From: Lachnospiraceae bacterium
Lineage (GTDB): Bacteria; Bacillota; Clostridia; Lachnospirales; Lachnospiraceae
DNA: 64,000 nucleotides
NCBI GenBank assembly: GCA_017935565.1
Contig: JAGBHK010000045.1
Span: 1-64,000 of the forward strand
Direction of reading: 5' to 3'
Numbering within the stretch: position 1 is the first letter of the stretch; each line of letters opens with the position of its first letter. The notes under the pieces are model-generated. The model was not told the origin of the DNA and made no database searches. It saw only the letters and a list, made by a program, of their open reading frames with translations. Shown here in pieces: positions 58,238 through 64,000 of this stretch. The position numbers were made by a program, and so were the translations under genes.

Positions 58238-60529
58238 ATGGGAAAACATAAGATTAAAAAAATATCATTTTCAAAGAGCCTGGCAATGATAACTGTAATA
58301 GGACTTCTCCTTTATATTGGTTGGAGATTAATTTTTACAGTACCAGATCATGAAAAATATGGTTGGGTTGCGTCAATTGCTGGTATATGCTTATTGATTG
58401 CTGAAACTATTTCAGTTATTGAAGCTTTGATTCAATGTTGGCAATTAAGTAGACAATATGAGCCGCCTATGCCGGTTATTCCTGAAGAATGGTATCCGGA
58501 TGTTGATGTTATGATAGCAACTCACAATGAAGAAGAGGATTTGCTGTTTAAGACGGTAAATGCGTGTACTAGAATGAAATATCCCGATAAATCAAAGGTT
58601 CATATTCATATATGTGATGATACAAATCGTCCAGAAATTAAAATGCTTGCACAAAAATTTGGTGTAAATTATTTTGGATTAAGCGATAATAAATTGGCTA
58701 AAGCTGGAAATTTAAATAATGCTATAGCAAAGACGAGCGCGCCATTGATTGTAACATTTGATGCGGACATGATTCCAAATAGTGAGTTTTTACTTGAAAC
58801 TGTACCGTACTTCTTTTTACCGAAAATGAAGCAGGATGAAAACGGTGATTGGATTCCTAAAAAAGAATTTGAGATTGATGAAGATGAGAAGATTGGTTTT
58901 ATCCAAACACCTCAGACATTCTATAATCCGGATTTGTTTCAATATAATTTATATTCTGAAAAACAGATACCTAATGAACAGGATTACTTTTTCCGTCAGG
59001 TTAATATTGGACGTAATCGTTCAAATGCACCTATTTATGCGGGTTCCAATACTGTTATTTCAAGAGAAGCGTTGGAATTAGTTGGTGGTATTCGTACAGG
59101 TACTATTACAGAAGATTTTGAAACAGGCTTGATGATTCAAGCAGAAGGTTATAAATGTTATGCTGTTGATAAATTATTAGCAAAAGGTATGGCGCCAATT
59201 ACAATTAAGAGTTTAATAAAACAGAGAGAACGTTGGGGTAGAGGTTGTATTTATTCCCTCAGAAGAGTGCATATTCTTTTAAATCCAAAGTTCGATTTTA
59301 AACTTAAATGGGCGTATTTCTCATGTAGATTATACTGGGGAAGTTTTACAAGAAGACTTATTTATATTATGGCACCAATATTCTTTGCGGTGTTTAGCAT
59401 TCCTGTAGTAACTACTGGCTTGGGTGGAGTTTTATGTGTATGGTTGCCATCGTATATACTGTATGCAATTACATTGAAAAAGATTTCTGGCGATATACGA
59501 AATACTAGATGGAGTAATATTATTGATACAGCTATTTTCCCATATATGTTATTACCTTTATGGGCAGAAAGTTTGTTTATTCGTAAAAAAGATTTTCATG
59601 TTACGAATAAGTCAAGAGTGCAATCTGAAAGTGGTGTTTACTTAGCGTTACCGCATATAGTACTTTTTGTATTATCAGTTATTTCGATAATTGTAATGAT
59701 AAAAGATTTGATAATGTATAGTGCTTTTGGTTCAATTGTTGTTATTTATTGGCTTTTGATTAATTCATCAAGTCTTCTTATGTCAATATTCTTTATGCTT
59801 GGAAGAAAGAGTGAGAGAATGACAGAACGTTTTCAGGTTAGTCTTCCTATAGAGGTTAGAAATGGCGAAAATGTTTATGATGGTACTATGGTAGATATTT
59901 CTGAAAATGGATTAGCATTTATATTAGATTCAGCAGTATACTTCCCATATAATGAGGAGGACCGTATTGAATGTAGTATTAAGTATAATGAGTATTTTGC
60001 TACGGTTTTAGGAAAAATTGTTACTGTAAAGAAAGAATCTAATAGAGGCTATTGGAAATATTGTTTGTCAGTAAATGAAATGGATGAAGAAACAAAGAAA
60101 GAGTATTTTCAGATTATTTATGACAGAGTTCATACGCTTCCAAAAAAACTTAGTTTAAATTCAAGTTATTTTGGTGATATTGCAAAAAATGTAGCAAGAA
60201 GAACAGAAACAGGTGAAGCTTCTCGTAGACATACGGCAAGAATTGTAGTAAATGAAAAGTTTGAAACAGAGAGTGGTCAAACCGTAATAGTTGAAAACTT
60301 TAATTTTGAATTTGTTCGTTTATCGGCTCTTGAAGGGGAAGAATTGCCAGATAGATTAACTTTATTTAGTGGTACAGATTATGAAATGAAATGTGAAGTT
60401 CATTACAAGGAAACTAGAATTTTTGCAATTAATAATTGGAAGGAACTTGTGGAAAATATAGAGTTTCTTAAAATTGTTGATAAGTGGAACAGAGGTTCAA
60501 GGCGAAATAGAACAAGAGGTGAAAAGTAA
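58238..60529 (+). CDS. Processive GT2 glycosyltransferase with C-terminal PilZ domain (cellulose-synthase-like)
   Basis: 763 residues. Two helices (about 13-60), a cytosolic GT-A domain, four or more helices (about 360-510), then PilZ. Catalytic motifs: Asp in 'HICDDTNRPE' (about 125), D-x-D in 'TFDADM' (about 175), T-E-D (about 291) and Q-R-E-R-W (about 329-333). PilZ motifs R-M-T-E-R (about 526) and D-I-S-E-N-G (about 553) predict c-di-GMP activation as in BcsA. It should polymerise a beta-linked glucan and extrude it. A region of about 140 residues after PilZ is unassigned. The ATG at 58238 has AAGGAG upstream. Confidence 0.92.
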   Translation: MGKHKIKKISFSKSLAMITVIGLLLYIGWRLIFTVPDHEKYGWVASIAGICLLIAETISVIEALIQCWQLSRQYEPPMPVIPEEWYPDVDVMIATHNEEEDLLFKTVNACTRMKYPDKSKVHIHICDDTNRPEIKMLAQKFGVNYFGLSDNKLAKAGNLNNAIAKTSAPLIVTFDADMIPNSEFLLETVPYFFLPKMKQDENGDWIPKKEFEIDEDEKIGFIQTPQTFYNPDLFQYNLYSEKQIPNEQDYFFRQVNIGRNRSNAPIYAGSNTVISREALELVGGIRTGTITEDFETGLMIQAEGYKCYAVDKLLAKGMAPITIKSLIKQRERWGRGCIYSLRRVHILLNPKFDFKLKWAYFSCRLYWGSFTRRLIYIMAPIFFAVFSIPVVTTGLGGVLCVWLPSYILYAITLKKISGDIRNTRWSNIIDTAIFPYMLLPLWAESLFIRKKDFHVTNKSRVQSESGVYLALPHIVLFVLSVISIIVMIKDLIMYSAFGSIVVIYWLLINSSSLLMSIFFMLGRKSERMTERFQVSLPIEVRNGENVYDGTMVDISENGLAFILDSAVYFPYNEEDRIECSIKYNEYFATVLGKIVTVKKESNRGYWKYCLSVNEMDEETKKEYFQIIYDRVHTLPKKLSLNSSYFGDIAKNVARRTETGEASRRHTARIVVNEKFETESGQTVIVENFNFEFVRLSALEGEELPDRLTLFSGTDYEMKCEVHYKETRIFAINNWKELVENIEFLKIVDKWNRGSRRNRTRGEK

Positions 60530-60531
60530 TT

Positions 60532-60774
60532 ATGGATATTTTAAATGAGGTAATTGAAATAGTAAAAGATGTTATGGAAACAGATGAAGTAGATGCAGAT
60601 ACATTAATGGAAGATGATTTAGAAATAGCATCGTTGGAATTTTATGAGTTATTAAGTAGACTTGAAAAGAAATTTAGTATTAAGATGCCAGAAAAAGTGT
60701 TAAGCAATGTTGAGACTGTAGATGATATTGCGTATGAAGTTGAAACAATTATGAAGAAAAAAGGTTTACTATAA
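60532..60774 (+). CDS. Acyl carrier protein (DltC-like position)
   Basis: 80 residues, acidic, helical. The phosphopantetheine site is Ser in 'DLEIASLEFYELLSRLEKKF' (about 34); the usual Asp before Ser is Ala here. 'IKMPEKVLSNVETVDDIAYEV' continues the ACP fold. AGAGGTGA inside the previous gene is its SD. It is followed in overlap by an AMP-ligase, so the pair probably activates and carries an acyl or aminoacyl group for the MBOAT protein. Confidence 0.88.
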   Translation: MDILNEVIEIVKDVMETDEVDADTLMEDDLEIASLEFYELLSRLEKKFSIKMPEKVLSNVETVDDIAYEVETIMKKKGLL

Positions 60775-62195
60775 TGACAATATTAAAATTATTAGAAGAG
60801 TATGCAAAATTACATGAAGATAATCCATCAATTGGATATACGGAATCTGGAAGAGAATATATTGCTAGTGCAAGACAATTTTACACGGATGTAAAAAAAG
60901 CAGAGAATTATTTTAGAAAAGGGGCAAATGGGGAAAAGAAAAGAATAGGAATTGTTGGAGAAAATTCTTATTCATATCTGGTGATTTTGTTTGGCATTAT
61001 TTGTTCGGAAAATATTGCAGTTCCTATTAATCAAACATATGCTGATGAAATGTTGTGCCAGTTTTTTAAAAAGACTTGCTTAGCAGAGGCGATATGTGAT
61101 GAAGCATACGCAGATAGCCTTTTGGAGATGGATACTGGTATTAAAATTTACTCCATGGAAGAATGTTTTGCAGAAATTATGAAAGAAGATGAAAAGCCAT
61201 ACATCGATAGTGATGCAAAGTCATCAGATATCATACTTATGTTGTTATCATCAGGAACAAGTGGAGTAAGTAAAGTTGTACAATTAACAAATGAGAATTT
61301 GTCAACATTTCCAATGCGAGTACAAGAATATGATAGAGGCAAAGCAAAAAAGAGTTTATTATTATTGCCATTTTATCATATAAGTGGAATCATTCCTTTG
61401 TTAGAAGATATGATGTTAGGTAATTTAATTTATCTTAGTAATGCTAAATATTTGATAAGAGACTTGGAACAATATGATATTGAAAAATTAATTCTAGTTC
61501 CAGCGATGCTTAAAAAAGTGTTGGGTCAATGTGAAAAAAATGAAGCATTTAAAAATCATTGTTCTAACATTAAAGAGGCATTGTGTTTGGGTGCGCCAAT
61601 GGATGATGCACTAATTGAAAAAATGAAAGCGAATTCCATTGAGCCAAAGACATATTATGGAATGACTGAAACTACAGGAACAGTATCAGGTGAAGGAAAA
61701 TATAAATTTGGTGCCTGTGGAAAAATCTCACCATTCTGCCAAGTGAAGATAGAAGATGGTGAAATTCTTGTAAAAGGACCAAACGTAATGGTAGGATACT
61801 TTAATGATGAGGAAGAAACATCAAAAGTACTTAAAAATGGTTGGATTCATACAGGAGATTTAGGGGAAATAGATGAAGAGGGATATTTATTTGTAAGGGG
61901 AAGAAAAAAGAATATTATTATTCTTTCAAATGGTGAAAATGTATGTCCAGAAGAATTGGAAAACAGACTTTATATGTGCCAATACATTGAAGAGTGTAAG
62001 GTGTTTGGTGATGAGGAAGTCAAAGCTGAAATTTTCTGTGGAAAACATAAAAATATGGACGAAATAAAGCAGAATGTAAAAGATTATGTTAGAAGCATGA
62101 ATCGTACATTACCACCATCTCATAAAATTAAAGATATAGTGTTTAACGATAATCCATTAAAAAAGAATTCAATGGGGAAAATATCAAGAATATAA
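60774..62195 (+). CDS. AMP-forming acyl/aminoacyl ligase (DltA-like position)
   Basis: 473 residues of the ANL superfamily. P-loop 'LLSSGTSGVSKVVQLTNEN' (about 160-178), 'PFYHISGIIPLLE', 'YYGMTETTGTVSGEG' (about 295), 'HTGDLGEIDEEGYLFVRGRKKNIII' (about 360-385) and the terminal Lys in 'NPLKKNSMGKISRI'. The start overlaps the carrier gene stop (TAATG), coupling the two. Expected to load the carrier protein with an acyl group via an adenylate. The pocket is not diagnostic for D-alanine versus acetate or fatty acid. Last gene of the operon. Confidence 0.9.
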   Translation: MTILKLLEEYAKLHEDNPSIGYTESGREYIASARQFYTDVKKAENYFRKGANGEKKRIGIVGENSYSYLVILFGIICSENIAVPINQTYADEMLCQFFKKTCLAEAICDEAYADSLLEMDTGIKIYSMEECFAEIMKEDEKPYIDSDAKSSDIILMLLSSGTSGVSKVVQLTNENLSTFPMRVQEYDRGKAKKSLLLLPFYHISGIIPLLEDMMLGNLIYLSNAKYLIRDLEQYDIEKLILVPAMLKKVLGQCEKNEAFKNHCSNIKEALCLGAPMDDALIEKMKANSIEPKTYYGMTETTGTVSGEGKYKFGACGKISPFCQVKIEDGEILVKGPNVMVGYFNDEEETSKVLKNGWIHTGDLGEIDEEGYLFVRGRKKNIIILSNGENVCPEELENRLYMCQYIEECKVFGDEEVKAEIFCGKHKNMDEIKQNVKDYVRSMNRTLPPSHKIKDIVFNDNPLKKNSMGKISRI

Positions 62196-62224
62196 TTGAC
62201 ATTCTTTTTGTTTTCACATAAAAT
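62196..62224 (+). promoter_or_regulatory. Promoter of the riboswitch-GH16 unit
   Basis: TTGACA (62196-62201), 17-bp spacer, TAAAAT (62219-62224), beginning right after the ligase stop. A second -10-like TATAAT overlaps at 62224-62229. Confidence 0.7.
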
Positions 62225-62254
62225 ATAATTAGGTATTGTGTGAAAAATTTAAAC

Positions 62255-62345
62255 GAAAAGGCAAACTTATCGAAAGGTAGGGACGCAAAGCCAAGGGTCT
62301 TAAGTGTATACTATGACAGCCGGTTATCGAAAGCAATTATTATCG
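62255..62345 (+). promoter_or_regulatory. Cyclic di-GMP-I riboswitch (GEMM-I)
   Basis: Contains the GEMM-I signature elements in order: AAAAGGCAAAC, the GAAA tetraloop stem (TTATC-GAAA-GGTA), GGGACGCAAAGCCA, a GGGTCTTAAG loop and TATGACAGCCGGTTAT. The conserved tetraloop and its receptor are recognisable. It is followed by an intrinsic terminator and a secreted GH16 gene, so it should control that gene transcriptionally in response to c-di-GMP. Confidence 0.93.
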
Positions 62346-62353
62346 TGACTTAT

Positions 62354-62383
62354 AGACCTTGATTTATTATCAAGGTCTTTTTG
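62354..62383 (+). terminator. Terminator of the c-di-GMP riboswitch
   Basis: 10-bp stem (62354-62363 with 62369-62378), 5-nt loop, run of five or more U, about 75 nt before the GH16 start. Expression-platform position. Confidence 0.88.
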
Positions 62384-62456
62384 CTTTAATAGCCTAAGTA
62401 TTGTGCTTTGGTCTTTATTTGTCGTCATTTGCCTTTTCATAAGGATGGAGGGTTTT

Positions 62457-64000
62457 ATGAGACAAAAAGTATTAAGAAAGGCAGTTGCAGGGTTGCTAAC
62501 ATTTAGTATGTTACCATTGCAATTGTTTGCAAGCGGTGGTAATGTTATTGCAGCTGAAACAGAAAGTGTTGATTCTTCAAAATGGAAACTTGTTTGGTCG
62601 GATGAGTTTGATGGTGATTCATTAGATGAGAGTAAATGGATGTATAGATTAGGCTCTACATATAATGATGAGCAACAGTATTATAAGAAAGATAATGTTT
62701 CTGTAAGTGATGGAACGTTAAAAATAACAGCGAAGAGTGAAGAAACTAATGGTTATCCATACACCTCGGGAAGAATAAGTACTGGTGGTAATGGGACTGC
62801 TTTGTTTGCAACGAAATACGGACGAATTGAAGCAAAAATTAAATTGCCTAAGGGCACTGGGTTGTGGCCTGCATTTTGGATGATGCCAAAGGATAATGTG
62901 TACGGAAGTTGGCCATTGTCTGGAGAAATAGACATTATGGAAGCAAGAGGTCGTTTAACAGGTGAAGTTAACGGTGGAATTCATTTTGGACAATCAGGTT
63001 CGAACAAGAATAGTTTAAGTGACACGTATACTTTTGCAGATGGAAGTGATATAACAGATTATCATGTATATGCTATTGAATGGAGTGAAAATGAAATTGT
63101 ATGGTTTGTAGATGATAATGAGTTTTACAGAACAAGTAACTGGTATACTATGAATGATGAGGGTGTTGTAGCAGAATATCCCGCTCCTTTTGACCAAGAA
63201 TTTTATATCATTCTTAATCTTGCGGTTGGTGGAACTTATGATAACTATAAAGAACCATCAGAAAGCGAATTGCCAGCAACCATGGAGGTTGATTATGTAA
63301 GAGTATACCATGATGTCGATGGTTACAATGAAGAAAATATTACAATGCCTAAAGGAACTAGAGATGATGAAGCTATGGCAGCAACACCAGTTTTTGAGAA
63401 CGGTAATCTGCTGTCTGATATTAATTTTGAAACAATAAATGAAAGTATTTTATATGCTAATAATACTGATATATCCTCTCATAATTGGTATTTGCTAACT
63501 AACAAATATTATTTGGGTGATGCAAATACAACAAAGAGTGTAATTGATGGAAATACATTTTTAAATATACATATACTTGATCCTGGAACGCAAGCTTATT
63601 CAGTTATGCTTGCACAATTACTTCCTTTGGCAAAAGGTTATGTGTATAAAGTAAGTTTCGATGCATATGGTTTGGATTCAGACAAAACAATAAAGGTAAA
63701 AGCATACGGCGAGGAACTTTACAGTAGTTCATATAAAGCTAAGTTGACGAATGAATTGCAACATTTTGAGTTTTCATTTCTTATGGAGAATGAAACCGAT
63801 ATGAATGCTCATTTAGAATTTGATGTGGGACAGTATGAAGGTGATGTTAGTATTGGCAATGTAAGAGTAGAAGTGCTTAATACATACGTTGAGTCGGAAA
63901 AAGCGTTAGAAAATGATGATATGACAGAAGTTGAAGAAGAAACAGAAGAAACAGAAGAAACAGAAGTATCTACAGAAGGTGTTATAGAAGAAACAGAAAC
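62457..64000 (+). CDS. Secreted GH16 beta-glucanase, 3' end outside the window
   Basis: At least 514 residues; runs off the right edge. Signal peptide at 1-32 (basic start, hydrophobic core, cleavage near 'ASGG' or 'IAAE'). GH16 domain at about 40-285: 'WKLVWSDEFDGDSLDESKW', catalytic E-I-D-I-M-E (Glu157 nucleophile, Asp159, Glu162 acid/base) and 'WPAFWMMP', typical of laminarinase/beta-1,3(4)-glucanases. Residues about 310-480 look like a CBM4_9-type beta-sandwich. A Glu/Thr-rich repetitive linker starts near 490. GGAGGG precedes the ATG. Under a c-di-GMP riboswitch and next to a glucan synthase operon. Confidence 0.92.
   Translation, partial: MRQKVLRKAVAGLLTFSMLPLQLFASGGNVIAAETESVDSSKWKLVWSDEFDGDSLDESKWMYRLGSTYNDEQQYYKKDNVSVSDGTLKITAKSEETNGYPYTSGRISTGGNGTALFATKYGRIEAKIKLPKGTGLWPAFWMMPKDNVYGSWPLSGEIDIMEARGRLTGEVNGGIHFGQSGSNKNSLSDTYTFADGSDITDYHVYAIEWSENEIVWFVDDNEFYRTSNWYTMNDEGVVAEYPAPFDQEFYIILNLAVGGTYDNYKEPSESELPATMEVDYVRVYHDVDGYNEENITMPKGTRDDEAMAATPVFENGNLLSDINFETINESILYANNTDISSHNWYLLTNKYYLGDANTTKSVIDGNTFLNIHILDPGTQAYSVMLAQLLPLAKGYVYKVSFDAYGLDSDKTIKVKAYGEELYSSSYKAKLTNELQHFEFSFLMENETDMNAHLEFDVGQYEGDVSIGNVRVEVLNTYVESEKALENDDMTEVEEETEETEETEVSTEGVIEETE

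Overview
The window is AT-rich, gene-dense DNA with strong GGAGG-type ribosome binding sites and TTGACA/TATAAT promoters. It most resembles a Lachnospiraceae-type member of the Clostridia (Firmicutes). The LL-diaminopimelate aminotransferase route to lysine, GatCAB amidotransferase, a Spo0A-C response regulator, PilZ proteins, a c-di-GMP-I riboswitch and polysaccharide-degrading enzymes all fit an anaerobic gut or rumen bacterium. The genus cannot be fixed from this sequence alone. I see no rRNA, prophage, insertion sequence or CRISPR array.

Layout. 86-1785 is a minus-strand cobalamin-riboswitch operon (Cys-rich metal protein, DUF4430 lipoprotein, ECF S component). 1864-5421 holds a shortened YczE-like membrane protein, a tannase-like esterase, dapL and a flavin reductase. 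5465-7765 is a large minus-strand protein with a CRP-like N-terminus and no DNA-binding domain. 7893-13042 is gatC-gatA-gatB plus an LTA-synthase-like enzyme. 13089-16622 is PilZ, an OPT transporter, a PqqD-like protein and purC. 16679-23222 is an accessory-looking signalling and export locus. 23291-38762 is mostly housekeeping: purA, deoC, rpoD, an Xaa-Pro aminopeptidase coupled to a PL11 rhamnogalacturonan lyase, signal peptidase I, NfeD/SPFH and a PocR-type receptor. 38866-39240 has tRNA-Gly and a duplicated structured repeat. 39296-49258 holds transporters and cardiolipin synthase. 49374-52220 has a FliD-like protein, an orphan OmpR-type regulator and hflX. 52272-64000 is an exopolysaccharide operon followed by a c-di-GMP riboswitch and a secreted GH16 enzyme that runs off the window.

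Two loci stand out. At 16679-23222 a GHKL sensor kinase and a Spo0A-C response regulator enclose, on the opposite strand, a 14-codon ORF with a full consensus Shine-Dalgarno. Divergent from them lie a small secreted protein and a four-gene split ABC system. Paired direct repeats sit between the two divergent promoters and suggest activator control. This looks like a peptide-sensing and export system I cannot name.

At 52457-62195 a c-di-GMP-responsive (PilZ) processive glycosyltransferase is in one operon with four genes that mirror dltA, dltB, dltC and dltD (AMP-ligase, MBOAT, carrier protein, SGNH/AlgJ protein) and with a CotH / VTC-polymerase / DUF4956 trio. Immediately downstream a c-di-GMP-I riboswitch with a terminator controls a GH16 glucanase. 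Together these suggest a c-di-GMP-governed, acyl-decorated surface glucan with its own trimming enzyme. That function is inferred from gene content, not demonstrated.
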